The notes: generated from the sequence alone by a model not told the origin. DNA of 61,301 nt from Bacteroidia bacterium (GCA_030429835.1 JAUIGC010000004.1:1-61301), one strand, 5' to 3'; shown: positions 45,548 to 55,338, counted from the stretch's first letter. A program made the numbers and translations.

Positions 45548-45962
45548 CTTTTTCCAATAGGGCTTCTGCGTTGGCAATACTGGAATTGATTTTTTCCTTG
45601 ACCTCTTTGACCTCAACCTCTTCCTCGTCTAACCATTGTTTCTTTTCTTCACTGAGTTCCTTGCCCTCCATAATTTCCTCTGGCTCAAATCTATTACCAA
45701 AATTTTGCATCCAATCCATCATAGCCTTATTGGCATCCTGTAAATCTCTCATCGCCTTGGCTTCTGGAGAATCTACACCTAGCGAATCTGCCATGGGTTT
45801 TAACTGACCAACTAATTTTCCCAATTGTCCCATTTTGGGCATGACCTCATCATGTATGGCCATAACTTGTTCCATTTGTGTAGGAGCTTTTTCTTTCTTT
45901 TCTTCCTTGCAGGAGATGAAAAGTACTAAGCAACTTAGGATTGGTATAAAATATTTTTTCAT
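45540..45962 (-). CDS. Small lipoprotein, helical
   Basis: A 140-residue lipoprotein (signal peptide ending FISC, C18) with a Lys/Glu-rich linker and a helical domain rich in Met, Glu and Lys (MAIHDEVMPKMGQLGKLVGQ, then DANKAMMDWMQNFGNRF, and a C-terminal coiled coil). Relatives are often labelled 'viral A-type inclusion protein', a name with no functional meaning. It converges with the metallo-hydrolase gene. Confidence 0.7.
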   Translation of the reverse strand: MKKYFIPILSCLVLFISCKEEKKEKAPTQMEQVMAIHDEVMPKMGQLGKLVGQLKPMADSLGVDSPEAKAMRDLQDANKAMMDWMQNFGNRFEPEEIMEGKELSEEKKQWLDEEEVEVKEVKEKINSSIANAEALLEKAN

Positions 45963-46074
45963 ATTTCTATTCTTAAGTAGAAGCGTGTTAATAATTCTGC
46001 AAAGATACCAAATAGGGCAATAACCTATGATTTATAGACTCTAAACTTCCAGTTATAAAATGTGAAATAAGAAA

Positions 46075-46097
46075 GCCCACTTGAAAATCAAATGGGC
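46075..46097 (-). terminator. Terminator after the M16 operon
   Basis: On the minus strand GCCCATTTGA-ttt-TCAAGTGGGC is followed by a T-rich stretch (TTTCTTATTT). It lies 27 bases past the stop of the M16-like gene. Confidence 0.7.
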
Positions 46098-46123
46098 CCC
46101 TTAAAATCATTACAAAGGTAATA

Positions 46124-48196
46124 CTATTCAAAATCCGCAGGAGTGACCCCCTCGTTGACCTTGATTTCGGAAACAATGAACTCAATATTCTGGGGTCCCA
46201 TACTTTGGGTTAATTTATAAGGAAATAATATTCCGGAAACCTCTTTATAGTCGCTTAAGATTAAAGTTTGTTGTATGGTCTGCCCTTGCATCTCCAGTAC
46301 ATTTACCTCTTGCAGTTTAAGGCCGGTTTCAACATCATAAAAAGCAGTTTTATTATCGGTAATTTTCACTTTATATGCTTTTTTGTCACCTACCATATCG
46401 GTTCCTTCCAACGAAATGCCCCCGGCTGCCAGATAGTTAAGTTCTGGAAAGGGAGCGGATTCCTCCTTATATTTTGTTATTTCCTCTTCAGAAAAATCCT
46501 TACGTTGACCTTGGGCCACTATGTAGCCTTTATCACCGTCCATCACCTGCTTGCTTAAAGAATTGCCCATCATGGTAATATCCTGCATAAACTGGTCCTT
46601 GGATGTTTTCTTAAGTTCTAGGTTCAGTTTCATCCCTTGCGTTTCGGCTTCGGCGGTCATGGAATAAGAATCTACACTTTCCAACTTATCCTTACCGCCT
46701 ATGGCCTCAATGTATTTTTCAACCACTTTTTCGGCGGTAAGACCTTCTGGGGTAGCCGCATTATAGTCCGGTTTTTCTGTGCGTTCCGCAGTTTTGGTAT
46801 AGAATAGAACGGGAAGTGTTTTTCCTTTAAAGTCGACTTTTTCCAGATTTTCCAAAACTTCACTTCCTTTACCGGCCACTACAATACGGGCGTTGGAGGA
46901 ACTAAAGTATTTCTTGGCTGCATTTTGAACGTCCTCAACGGATATTTTGTCCAGCCTTTCCAGATAGGTTTTGTAAAAATCTTTGGGCAGTCCTTCTTTT
47001 TCGATATTCAAGGCATAATTGGCAATGGTCTGAGGTTGTTCCAGGGCCATTACAAACCTGCCGGCATATTTAGCCTTGGTATTTTCAAGTTCCTTCTCGG
47101 TTACCGGTTCGGTTATGATTCTGTCGATTTCCTTTAGGATTTCCACTACAGAACTGTCCGTAACGGCGTTACGAACACTGGCAACGGCCCTGAATCTTGA
47201 AGGTTCATATTTGTCATCGCCAATAGCGGAATAGGAACCGTAGGTATACCCTTTGTCCTCCCTCAAGTTTAGAAAAAGTCGGGCTTCTCCACCACCTCCC
47301 AAGATTTGGTTTGCTATCAAGGCGGCCAAATAATCGTCATCCTTCATTTTAAGGTTAACAATATTCTGTACCGCTATTTCAGACTGTACAGCATTGGGCA
47401 TATCAACGAAATTTATTTGGGTATTGAATACGTCCTTGGGTTTACTATAGGCATATGAAGGGGGAACCGCTTTGGTCCAGGAAGTGAAATATTTTTCAGT
47501 CAATTCTTTTACCTCTTCAAAATTTACATCGCCCACGACCACCAAATAGGCATTTGCCGGTACAAAATAATCCCTGTAAAAGGCCTTTACGTCATCTAGC
47601 TTAACATTGTTGACAGTCTCTATCGTGGTAAATTCACCGTATGGATGGTCTTTTCCATAAGCCAATGCCCTTTGAACCCTTCCACTTATTGCCGACACGT
47701 CTTTTTCCTCTGTCTTTAGGGCAGTAATTAAAATGTCCTTTTCCTTATCAAACTCCTCTTGGGTGAAATTTGGATAGATCGCGGCATCGGCCATCAACTC
47801 CATCATTCTGGGAAAATACTTGGAAAGTGAACTTGCAAAAGCACTCTGTGCACCAAAATTAAGTCGGGCCCCAAGAAAATCCACCTCTTCATTGAACTCG
47901 TCCTTAGGGATGTTTTTGGATCCTTTTCCCATCAATGCGCCCGTTAAGCTTGAAACACCGGCCTTGTCGCCTTCCAAAATGGGAGGATTGTCTATGGTCA
48001 ATTGAATGGATACCCTTGGTAATTTATGGTTCTCCACAACCATTACCTTTAATCCATTATTGAGATTGAAACTCTGTGGTTCTTCCAGATTGATTTCTGG
48101 AGCTGGTCCAGGTTCAGGCATTTTGGTTCTATCTACTTGTGCCTGTGTCGCTAAGGTAGCTAGGACTGTAAAAAATAGTATATATAATTTTTTCAT
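46124..48196 (-). CDS. Inactive M16-family partner subunit with C-terminal extra domain
   Basis: A secreted 690-residue protein (signal peptide ending TLATQAQ). The first 450 residues have the M16 (pitrilysin-like) double-domain fold (LNNGLKVMVVENHKLPRVSI, YPNFTQEEFDKEKDILITAL, ILGGGGEARLFLNLREDKGY). The zinc motif HxxEH is missing: the site reads SSLTGALMGKGS. The last 200 or so residues (EGLTAEKVVEKYIEAIGGKD onward) form an extra domain resembling lipoprotein-carrier folds. It is encoded 7 bases after an active M16 protease and probably forms the non-catalytic half of a heterodimer. Confidence 0.85.
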   Translation of the reverse strand: MKKLYILFFTVLATLATQAQVDRTKMPEPGPAPEINLEEPQSFNLNNGLKVMVVENHKLPRVSIQLTIDNPPILEGDKAGVSSLTGALMGKGSKNIPKDEFNEEVDFLGARLNFGAQSAFASSLSKYFPRMMELMADAAIYPNFTQEEFDKEKDILITALKTEEKDVSAISGRVQRALAYGKDHPYGEFTTIETVNNVKLDDVKAFYRDYFVPANAYLVVVGDVNFEEVKELTEKYFTSWTKAVPPSYAYSKPKDVFNTQINFVDMPNAVQSEIAVQNIVNLKMKDDDYLAALIANQILGGGGEARLFLNLREDKGYTYGSYSAIGDDKYEPSRFRAVASVRNAVTDSSVVEILKEIDRIITEPVTEKELENTKAKYAGRFVMALEQPQTIANYALNIEKEGLPKDFYKTYLERLDKISVEDVQNAAKKYFSSSNARIVVAGKGSEVLENLEKVDFKGKTLPVLFYTKTAERTEKPDYNAATPEGLTAEKVVEKYIEAIGGKDKLESVDSYSMTAEAETQGMKLNLELKKTSKDQFMQDITMMGNSLSKQVMDGDKGYIVAQGQRKDFSEEEITKYKEESAPFPELNYLAAGGISLEGTDMVGDKKAYKVKITDNKTAFYDVETGLKLQEVNVLEMQGQTIQQTLILSDYKEVSGILFPYKLTQSMGPQNIEFIVSEIKVNEGVTPADFE

Positions 48197-48203
48197 TTCA
48201 GTT

Positions 48204-49526
48204 TTAATTTGAAGGTTTTTCTTCGGGTAAATAATCTATAATGACTCGTTGATTCGGCATTAAGTATTTGTTGGCCACTTCCATAATTTCTTCACGCGTC
48301 ACTGACCTATATATATCTATTTCCTTATTTATCAATGAGGTGTCATCATAAAGCATATAATTTCTAGCCAAGGAATTTGCAATACCTTCCACACTTGAAT
48401 TTGAATTCACAAACTGGTTCTCAAATTTATTTTGAAGTTTTTGATAGTCTTTTTCTGAAATAAGCTCAGTTCGCACTTTGGCGATTTCCTCTTCCATTTC
48501 GGATATTAGTGTGTCCGTGGAAGTCTCGCCCACTGGTAGTGCAAAAACAAGATACATACTGTAATCCTCTTGCGGAATATTAAATGCGCCAACTTGTAAT
48601 GCCTGCTTTTGATCATCTACCATTTTTTTGTAGAGCTTTGAGGTAGGCCCATCACTCAAATAAGTGGATATCATATCCAAAACATAGGCATCCCTTTCTT
48701 TAAAACCTGGTGTCCTATAGGCCAATCCAGCTGCCGGTATTTGAATGTTGGGATCGTAAGCTGTAGCTTTTCTTTCTGTAGTAATGGGTGTTTCTTGGGG
48801 ATAGTTTCGAGTAACTTCCGCTCCTCTTGGAATAGGTCCAAAATAATCCTTTATCATCTTCTTGGTTTTATCAATATCAATGTCCCCTGCAACTACAAGT
48901 ACGGCATTATTGGGCACATAATACTTTTGATTGTAGGCAACAACGTCTTCTAAGGTTGCTGCGTCCAAATCTTTCATGTAACCAATATTTGGATCTTTGT
49001 AGGGGTGTTTTTCAAAAAGATTTTCTCCCAGTACAGGAAGTAACTGGCCGTATGGTGAATTATCATATCGTAATCTTTTTTCCTCTTTTACCACTTCAAT
49101 CTGTGTATCAACCCCATCTTGATTGATAACTGGGTGCAACATTCTCTCAGACTCCAACCATAGGCCCAATTTTAGATTATTGGAAGGGAATACTTCGTAG
49201 TAGTAGGTTCTATCCTGCGAGGTATTTGCATTGTTCTTACCCCCGTTTGCCGAAACAATCTCGAACCATTTTCCCTTTTCTATGTTTTTGGTTCCCTCGA
49301 ACAATAAATGTTCAAATAGATGGGCGAACCCTGTTCTACCTTCCGTTCTATCCTTACCGCCAACATGGTACATTACTGATGTAGTGACTACCGGTGCGGT
49401 ATTGTCTTGGTGAAGGATTACGTGGAGACCATTGTCCAGGTCGTACTCCTCGTATTTTACTTCCTGCGCCAAAAGAACGGAACAAGAAAGAATAAGGCCT
49501 GTGGCCAGCCAAACATGTTTTTTCAT
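48204..49526 (-). CDS. M16-family zinc metalloprotease
   Basis: A secreted 440-residue zinc protease (signal peptide to about ALLAQ). The HxxEH zinc motif is H69-L-F-E72-H73 (FAHLFEHLLFEGT), with a second Glu ligand downstream in the KEEKRLRYDNSP region. YLSDGPTSKLYKKMVDDQ in the C-terminal half is the R/Y-type substrate-closure motif. It is active in design, unlike its partner gene. Together they probably work as a heterodimeric periplasmic peptidase. Confidence 0.92.
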   Translation of the reverse strand: MKKHVWLATGLILSCSVLLAQEVKYEEYDLDNGLHVILHQDNTAPVVTTSVMYHVGGKDRTEGRTGFAHLFEHLLFEGTKNIEKGKWFEIVSANGGKNNANTSQDRTYYYEVFPSNNLKLGLWLESERMLHPVINQDGVDTQIEVVKEEKRLRYDNSPYGQLLPVLGENLFEKHPYKDPNIGYMKDLDAATLEDVVAYNQKYYVPNNAVLVVAGDIDIDKTKKMIKDYFGPIPRGAEVTRNYPQETPITTERKATAYDPNIQIPAAGLAYRTPGFKERDAYVLDMISTYLSDGPTSKLYKKMVDDQKQALQVGAFNIPQEDYSMYLVFALPVGETSTDTLISEMEEEIAKVRTELISEKDYQKLQNKFENQFVNSNSSVEGIANSLARNYMLYDDTSLINKEIDIYRSVTREEIMEVANKYLMPNQRVIIDYLPEEKPSN

Positions 49527-49697
49527 TTTCTTAGTGTTTAGTTTCTATGTATATATGGTATGTATGAATTTTACAATGAATGTTACACTAAAATAAGCAT
49601 TTGTGGGGGTAATCTTAAAGGACTGTTTGATTTTTAGGGTTATGGAATCAAATTATCATAAAAGATTTCTTAACTTAAAAGGAAAAACAGGACTCTC

Positions 49698-50153
49698 ATG
49701 AAGAATTTTACACTACCAATTAGATTCGGTATAGTAACCAGTGCATGTCTCATCGCATACTTTTTGATTTTGGCGTTATTGGGGCTGCATACCAATGTAT
49801 TTTATAGTCTCTTCAATGCCATTATTACGGGATTTGGAGTTTATGAAACAATAAAATACCTTAAAATAAAGGAACCGGGAACTTTTGATTATGGAAAAGG
49901 CTTTGTTGCGGGACTGGTAAGTGGAGGTGTTGCCACAATCATTTTCACCTTGTTTTTTGCTTTATATTCCACGGAATTGGCCCCTGGTTTTTTAGAGGAA
50001 CTTTCCACAAAATGGGCAAAGGAATACGAGAATTTTGAGGCCATAGTTTTTTTGGTCGTGGCCACAATGGGTTTTGTTACTACCTTAGTCCTTACTTTGG
50101 CATTTATGCAGCTATTTAAGTCTTCCAATAATTTAAAGCGAAGGAGTAGCTAA
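49698..50153 (+). CDS. DUF4199 family membrane protein
   Basis: A 151-residue membrane protein with four transmembrane helices: SACLIAYFLILALLGL, FYSLFNAIITGFGVYETIKY, VAGLVSGGVATIIFTLFFAL, and IVFLVVATMGFVTTLVLTLA. The intervening FDYGKGFVAGL is typical of the DUF4199 family. It lies between the M16 operon and the rplU gene and has no known function. Confidence 0.75.
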   Translation: MKNFTLPIRFGIVTSACLIAYFLILALLGLHTNVFYSLFNAIITGFGVYETIKYLKIKEPGTFDYGKGFVAGLVSGGVATIIFTLFFALYSTELAPGFLEELSTKWAKEYENFEAIVFLVVATMGFVTTLVLTLAFMQLFKSSNNLKRRSS

Positions 50154-50169
50154 ATTCATAAAAAAACCC

Positions 50170-50199
50170 TTGTACGTTAAGGAATAAGCAGTATATTTG
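50170..50199 (+). promoter_or_regulatory. Putative promoter of rplU-rpmA
   Basis: TTG at 50170-50172, a 19-base spacer, then TATATTTG at 50192-50199: the best match to the Bacteroidota consensus in the window. A leader of about 45 bases precedes the rplU ATG at 50252. Confidence 0.6.
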
Positions 50200-50251
50200 C
50201 ACCCGCCTTTGGAAAAAATCCAGTAGGTTTTAACAATACATTTTTAACGAT

Positions 50252-50920
50252 ATGTACGCAATTGTAGAGATGGCAGGGCAGCAATTTAAAGTTGCGAAAG
50301 ACCAAAAAGTGTACGTTCACCGTTTACAGACAGAGGAAGGGAAAAAGGTAACTTTTGACAATGTGCTTCTTTTGGATGATGGTAAGAACGTTACTGTTGG
50401 CGCCCCAGCTATAGACGGAGCCGCTGTTGAGGCCAAAGTCATTAAACACCTTAAAGGTGATAAGGTAATCGTTTTTCATAAGAAAAGACGTAAAGGTTAC
50501 AGAAAGAAAAATGGACATAGACAATCCTTGACAGAGATTGTTATTGAATCCATTGTGGCAAAGGGAGCTAAAAAAGCTGAGCCAGCCAAGAAGGAAGAGA
50601 AACCAAAGGCAAAAAAAGAGGCCCCGGTAGAAAAGTCGGTAGCCTCTAAACCAAAAGCTGCCAAAGAGAAAGCTAAGGCAGACGACCTTAAGAAAGTTGA
50701 AGGAATTGGGCCTAAAATTGCAGAAACATTGAATGCCGCAGGTATTACAACTTTTGCTGAATTGGCTAAGTCAACTCCTGAGAAAATCGCTGAAATCATC
50801 TCCGATGTTCGTGGTAATCACGTGACGGATACATGGCCGGCACAAGCCAAATTGGCTGCTGAAGGCAAGTGGGATGAGTTGAAGAAATGGCAAGATGAAT
50901 TAGACGGAGGTAAGGCTTAA
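50252..50920 (+). CDS. rplU: 50S ribosomal protein L21 with C-terminal helix-hairpin-helix extension
   Basis: Residues 1-100 are a normal bL21 ([20 protein letters not shown], then [17 protein letters not shown]-type [14 protein letters not shown]). A Lys/Ala/Glu-rich linker (about 105-143) joins it to residues 144-222, a helix-hairpin-helix domain ([20 protein letters not shown], then [20 protein letters not shown]). The total is 222 residues against about 100 for normal L21. The reading frame is unbroken, so the extension is real. The HhH part should bind nucleic acid. The rpmA gene follows 42 bases later, so the two are made together. Confidence 0.96.
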   Translation: MYAIVEMAGQQFKVAKDQKVYVHRLQTEEGKKVTFDNVLLLDDGKNVTVGAPAIDGAAVEAKVIKHLKGDKVIVFHKKRRKGYRKKNGHRQSLTEIVIESIVAKGAKKAEPAKKEEKPKAKKEAPVEKSVASKPKAAKEKAKADDLKKVEGIGPKIAETLNAAGITTFAELAKSTPEKIAEIISDVRGNHVTDTWPAQAKLAAEGKWDELKKWQDELDGGKA

Positions 50921-50962
50921 CTGGCTTACTTTCAAAGTATAACAATATAAAACCTTAAAATT

Positions 50963-51223
50963 ATGGCACATAAGAAAGGTGTAGGTAGTTCTAAAAACGG
51001 TAGGGAATCAGAATCGAAACGATTAGGCGTTAAGATTTTTGGTGGTCAGGCTGCTATAGCCGGTAACATTATCGTTAGACAACGAGGTACAAAACACAAT
51101 CCAGGTGAAAACGTATATGCCGGTAAGGACCATACGTTGCATGCCCGTGTTGACGGACTTGTAAAATTCGAGAAAAAGGCGGGTGGAAAATCCTATGTTT
51201 CCATTGAGCCTTTTGAAGCTTAA
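50963..51223 (+). CDS. rpmA: 50S ribosomal protein L27
   Basis: The bL27 protein, near the peptidyl transferase centre. Its 86 residues begin [20 protein letters not shown] and carry [20 protein letters not shown]. The N-terminus starts directly with MAHKKG, so no cleavable leader is present. It ends 22 bases before a strong terminator. Confidence 0.97.
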   Translation: MAHKKGVGSSKNGRESESKRLGVKIFGGQAAIAGNIIVRQRGTKHNPGENVYAGKDHTLHARVDGLVKFEKKAGGKSYVSIEPFEA

Positions 51224-51244
51224 TAAAGCTTCGCTATAAAAATC

Positions 51245-51272
51245 AAAACCCTCACGATGTGAGGGTTTTTTT
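51245..51272. terminator. Bidirectional terminator between rpmA and the nucleotidase
   Basis: AAAACCCTCAC-gat-GTGAGGGTTTT followed by T residues on the plus strand and preceded by A residues, so it can end both the L27 transcript and the convergent nucleotidase transcript. Confidence 0.85.
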
Positions 51273-51273
51273 A

Positions 51274-51795
51274 TTACAGGAGTTTTTCTGCAACCTCTTG
51301 CCAAGAATTCACCCTTTCAATACCAGTTGTATGGATATTGTGTGGTGATGTAAAAAGTAACGGTCTGCCATCAAAATGGGTAAGGTTATAACTTCTATCG
51401 TCAATCAAAACATCTCCTTTCAAAATATGCTTGTGACCACATAAAATTCTATTTTGCCATGGAATAAAAGGAAAATGTTCATCCAGCCAATCACTTTTTT
51501 CCTCTAAGGAATTTGGAAATTGCATAGCGGCAGAGGCGATATAGAGCTCGTATTTTTCAGCCAATTGCCTTAAGATTTCCTGACTGTCGGCAATAGGTTT
51601 TAAGTTCCTGAAGAATCCTCTCCTTCTGGCATGGTTTCTAACACTTTCCTGATGCGCTTCGGGCACCATGTGCCAAACTTCCTTTCCCATACAGTTTTCT
51701 TCGGTAAGGCTACCATCGAATTCTTTGTTGTAAATATCTATATGAGCGCCATAGGTATCTGCCAATACCTCGTCCATATCCACATAAATTGTCAT
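51274..51795 (-). CDS. 5'-nucleotidase of the NT5C type
   Basis: A 173-residue HAD-family phosphatase. The nucleophile motif is at the N-terminus, YVDMDEVLADTYG (DxDxV). The lysine and acidic motifs follow (GDVLIDDRSYNLTHFDG at about 128-144 supplies motif IV). The short length and the fused cap fit 5'(3')-deoxyribonucleotidases. Its 3' end lies one base from the shared terminator. Confidence 0.85.
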   Translation of the reverse strand: MTIYVDMDEVLADTYGAHIDIYNKEFDGSLTEENCMGKEVWHMVPEAHQESVRNHARRRGFFRNLKPIADSQEILRQLAEKYELYIASAAMQFPNSLEEKSDWLDEHFPFIPWQNRILCGHKHILKGDVLIDDRSYNLTHFDGRPLLFTSPHNIHTTGIERVNSWQEVAEKLL

Positions 51796-51809
51796 ACTCG
51801 TTTCTTTTT

Positions 51810-53105
51810 TTATTTGCTCAATCCGGCTTGTGCCAAAGTAATCAATAAGGCAAGCTTAATGGATTCTTCTGAAGGCTCGTCGTTAAGATACCATTCATGG
51901 AGCGAGTGCGCCCCCCCACCAGAACCTCCTCTGCCTATACATACTGCGGGTATGCCTTTGGAAACGGGAATGTTGATATTCGTAGAGCCCCTTCCCAATG
52001 AGGGAGTGGCACCAAAATATTCGGTGGCGGCCATACTTCTTTGAACTAAGGGAGTTTCTGCAGAAAGCTCACCTGATGGCCTGTCACCAATTTTGATAAG
52101 TTCATAGGTTACTTCTCCATCTACACCACTGGCATTGTATTCTTTAATGGCTTTTTCTACGGAGGATTTGAATATAGTCTCAATTTCATCCAAGTTTTTT
52201 GGACTGATGGCCCGCATGTCCACTTCCATCCAAGATTCAAAAGGGATAGAATTTACAGACGTTCCACCTCCAATGCGGCCTACATTAAAACTTGTTTTCG
52301 AAATATCACCAGAGGTGTATTCCCAAGCTGCTTTGGAAAACAGGTCGATGGACTTGCCCAGAGCATGGTGCGGGTTTGCAAGTCCAAAGGCTCCCCAGGA
52401 GTGACCGCCTTTTCCCTTCACTACCAATTTATATCTTTTGGAACCTAGTCCCGCGTTGCTCACTCGTCCCATACTGCCTCCATCAATGGCTATCCAAGAA
52501 TCGATATCCAACCCCGATTCATTGAATATATATTTCATGCCCCGTAGGTCACCTAATCCTTCTTCACCAACAGATCCCACGATGAGTACATCCTTTTCGG
52601 TTTTTATATCCGCTTGATTCATCGCTTTCAACATGGAAATAAGATTGGCCAAGGCCCTGGTGTCATCCCCAATCCCTGGCGCCTTTAGGGTATCTCCCAT
52701 TTTTTTTACGGTAACATCGGTTCCCTCCGGGAATACAACATCGAGATGGGCATCTATACCAACATAGCCGGAAGTTCCAGAAGTTCCTTTTCTGAGTCCG
52801 ATTACATTACCCACTTTATCCGTCCAAAGACTGTCTACTCCCGCTAATTCCAGCATTTTAGAAAATGCAACGCCTCTTACGTCTTCTTTAAAGGGAGGTG
52901 CCAAGATTTCCGTTAATGCAATATGATTCTTAGTAGTTTCATTTTTTTGACTCTCTATATAGCTAAATGCGGCCTTGACTTTTTTCGCCTTTGCCAAGCG
53001 GTCTATTTCTTTGGTGTACTTTTTTTCAATAGTAACATCGTCCTGGGCGAGGCCCAAATTAAAAAATAATCCTACCGTAATTATTCCTATATAAATTTTT
53101 CTCAT
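51810..53105 (-). CDS. Secreted M20-family metallopeptidase
   Basis: A zinc dipeptidase-like enzyme. From the ATG at 53105 it has a signal peptide (IYIGIITVGLFFNLGLAQ). Metal ligands are in YVGIDAHLDVVFPEG, the bridging Asp in GIGDDTRALANLI, GSVGEEGLGDLRG (Glu-Glu), and the later H in SLHEW. A dimerisation domain (GGHSWGAFGLANPHHAL) is in the middle. The ATG at 53132 would add nine residues before the signal peptide. It is 14 bases from the nucleotidase gene, so the two may be co-transcribed. Confidence 0.9.
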   Translation of the reverse strand: MRKIYIGIITVGLFFNLGLAQDDVTIEKKYTKEIDRLAKAKKVKAAFSYIESQKNETTKNHIALTEILAPPFKEDVRGVAFSKMLELAGVDSLWTDKVGNVIGLRKGTSGTSGYVGIDAHLDVVFPEGTDVTVKKMGDTLKAPGIGDDTRALANLISMLKAMNQADIKTEKDVLIVGSVGEEGLGDLRGMKYIFNESGLDIDSWIAIDGGSMGRVSNAGLGSKRYKLVVKGKGGHSWGAFGLANPHHALGKSIDLFSKAAWEYTSGDISKTSFNVGRIGGGTSVNSIPFESWMEVDMRAISPKNLDEIETIFKSSVEKAIKEYNASGVDGEVTYELIKIGDRPSGELSAETPLVQRSMAATEYFGATPSLGRGSTNINIPVSKGIPAVCIGRGGSGGGAHSLHEWYLNDEPSEESIKLALLITLAQAGLSK

Positions 53106-53204
53106 ATCTATTTTCTTTATCAATTTCAGCAAGTATTGCTTATTAAAAATGTTTAGCTAGGAGTAATTAAGCCATATTGCAATATAATTAAAGCCTTACG
53201 CTAA

Positions 53205-53235
53205 AAATAAAAAACCCTCACATTTCTGCAAGGGT
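53205..53235 (-). terminator. Likely terminator after ahcY
   Basis: On the minus strand an ACCCT...AGGGT hairpin is followed by TTTTTTATTTTT, just past the stop of ahcY at 53257. The inner stem is imperfect. Confidence 0.6.
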
Positions 53236-53256
53236 CTTAAAATTATTCATTATTAC

Positions 53257-54573
53257 CTAGTACCTATAGTAATCAGGCTTGAAAGGGCCATTTACGGTAA
53301 CCCCTATGTAATCAGCTTGCTCTTCATTAAGTTCCGTTAATTCCGCTCCTAGTCTGGAAAGATGAAGTTTTGCTACTTTTTCATCCAGATGTTTGGGAAG
53401 CATATAGACATTGTTTTCGTACTTATCGCTGTGCTTCCATAGTTCAATTTGTGCCAAGGTCTGGTTCGTAAATGAATTACTCATTACAAAGCTTGGGTGA
53501 CCCGTAGCGCATCCTAAGTTTACCAATCTACCTTCAGCAAGTACAATGACATCTTTGCCATTGATGGTATACTTATCTACCTGGGGCTTTATTTCGTCCT
53601 TGGTATTGCCGTAGTTTTTGTTCAACCACGCCATATCGATTTCATTATCAAAATGACCAATATTGCAAACAATCGCCTTATCCTTAAGGGCCTCAAAATG
53701 TTCCCCTCTAATGATATCCTTATTTCCAGTAGTGGTAATAACTATGTCTGCATTTCCTATTACAGTTTCGAGTTTTTTAACTTCGAACCCATCCATACAG
53801 GCCTGTAACGCACATATAGGGTCTATTTCGGTAACAGTGACAATGGAACCGGCTCCTTTAAACGAAGCAGCTGTACCCTTACCTACGTCTCCGTAACCGG
53901 CGACGACCACCCTTTTCCCGGCAAGCATGGTATCCGTAGCCCTTCTTATGGCGTCTACTGCGCTTTCCCTACAACCATATTTATTATCGAATTTGGATTT
54001 GGTCACAGAATCGTTCACGTTAATAGCGGGCATTGGAAGAGTTCCTTTTTTAACACGTTCGTATAAACGGTGAACTCCTGTTGTGGTCTCTTCTGACAAT
54101 CCTTTAATGCCGCTGGCCAACTCTGGATATTTGTCCAAAACCATATTTGTCAAATCCCCACCATCATCCAAAATCATGTTCAATGGTTTTCTGTCTTCGC
54201 CAAAAAATAAAGTTTGTTCTATACACCAATCGAACTCCTTTTCGTTCATTCCCTTCCACGCATATACAGGTATACCGGCTTCCGCAATTGCGGCGGCCGC
54301 CTGATCTTGGGTTGAGAATATGTTACAAGAACTCCAAGTGACCTCTGCACCTAAAGCAACTAGCGTTTCAATGAGCACGGCAGTCTGAATGGTCATATGC
54401 AAACAACCTGCAATACGTGCCCCTTTTAAAGGTAGTTCGTCCTTATATTCCTCACGAAGGGACATTAAACCTGGCATTTCTGCTTCCGCCAACTCAATTT
54501 CTTTTCTCCCCCATGCTGCAAGACTCATATCTTTAACCTTATAAGGAACGTATGGAATGGTTGTAGTGCTCAT
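53257..54573 (-). CDS. ahcY: Adenosylhomocysteinase
   Basis: AhcY splits S-adenosylhomocysteine to adenosine and homocysteine, relieving product inhibition of methylation. Its 438 residues have [20 protein letters not shown], then the NAD-binding Rossmann motif [17 protein letters not shown] and [15 protein letters not shown], and the C-terminal [11 protein letters not shown]. It contains the family-wide [11 protein letters not shown] motif. The length is normal for bacterial AhcY. Confidence 0.97.
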   Translation of the reverse strand: MSTTTIPYVPYKVKDMSLAAWGRKEIELAEAEMPGLMSLREEYKDELPLKGARIAGCLHMTIQTAVLIETLVALGAEVTWSSCNIFSTQDQAAAAIAEAGIPVYAWKGMNEKEFDWCIEQTLFFGEDRKPLNMILDDGGDLTNMVLDKYPELASGIKGLSEETTTGVHRLYERVKKGTLPMPAINVNDSVTKSKFDNKYGCRESAVDAIRRATDTMLAGKRVVVAGYGDVGKGTAASFKGAGSIVTVTEIDPICALQACMDGFEVKKLETVIGNADIVITTTGNKDIIRGEHFEALKDKAIVCNIGHFDNEIDMAWLNKNYGNTKDEIKPQVDKYTINGKDVIVLAEGRLVNLGCATGHPSFVMSNSFTNQTLAQIELWKHSDKYENNVYMLPKHLDEKVAKLHLSRLGAELTELNEEQADYIGVTVNGPFKPDYYRY

Positions 54574-54627
54574 ATCTTTTTTTCTTTTTACTTTCGTTTA
54601 ATTATAACTAGCATATTTTATTGCTCC

Positions 54628-54655
54628 CAAAGGTACAAAATACCCGAAAAATCAA
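54628..54655 (-). promoter_or_regulatory. Putative promoter of ahcY
   Basis: On the minus strand TTG (54653-54655), a 17-base spacer and TACCTTTG (54628-54635) match the Bacteroidota consensus. The -33 box overlaps the first base of the divergent phosphopantetheinyl transferase start codon. Confidence 0.5.
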
Positions 54656-55296
54656 TGCCTCTTTACAAAACTATAACAGTAAATAAGAATACTTCCATAG
54701 GTATTTGGAAGGTGGAGGAAGCTGAGGGTGATTTGTCAAAAGGTATTCACTTGTCCGATCATTGCCAAACTCGATACAATGGCATGAAATCCGAATTACA
54801 CCGAAGAGCTTTTTTAAGTATCAGGCACTTGATGGCGCTTTATGGATACGAGGATAAGGATTTGTACTATAACGAATTCGGGAAACCTCATTTAAAAGAT
54901 GGTAATTTAATTTCGATTACACACTCGCATAATTTTACCGGAATAATTATCAGTAAATCTGAAGAGGTAGGTATCGATATTGAAAAGAACAGGGAAAAGA
55001 TTCTTAGGATTGCACATAAGTTTACCCCTTTTGAGGAGTATAGAACCTTGGCAAATACGAAGGCCATTGTTCGCAAACTGACCATTGTTTGGGGAGCCAA
55101 AGAATCGCTCTATAAAATTTACGGACAACAGGGCATTAGTTTTTTGCATCATATCCATGTGGCCGATTTCTCCTTTTCTGAAAATCAAACAACCGCTGAA
55201 ATCATTTATGATGGGAAGGTTTCCAATTATCAGGTGCATTTCATGGAGTTTGAAGGTTTTACCCTTGTTTATGGCATCAGGCAAAAAACAGGATAG
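54655..55296 (+). CDS. 4'-phosphopantetheinyl transferase superfamily protein
   Basis: A 213-residue Sfp/AcpS-like enzyme that attaches the phosphopantetheine arm to acyl or peptidyl carrier proteins. D108 and E110 in EEVGIDIEKNR and W146-x-x-K149-E150-x-x-x-K154 in VWGAKESLYK are the magnesium and phosphate sites. ITHSHNFTGIIIS comes earlier. The carrier-protein partner is not in the window. Confidence 0.9.
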   Translation: MPLYKTITVNKNTSIGIWKVEEAEGDLSKGIHLSDHCQTRYNGMKSELHRRAFLSIRHLMALYGYEDKDLYYNEFGKPHLKDGNLISITHSHNFTGIIISKSEEVGIDIEKNREKILRIAHKFTPFEEYRTLANTKAIVRKLTIVWGAKESLYKIYGQQGISFLHHIHVADFSFSENQTTAEIIYDGKVSNYQVHFMEFEGFTLVYGIRQKTG

Positions 55297-55338
55297 TTTT
55301 GCGCCAATAATCAAATATCTTTACCAAAACATAATTTC

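Noticed and set aside
55297-55338. A TPP riboswitch before the thiamine-binding gene
   Set aside because: The 42-base gap lacks the CTGAGA and ACCTGATC motifs and is too short.
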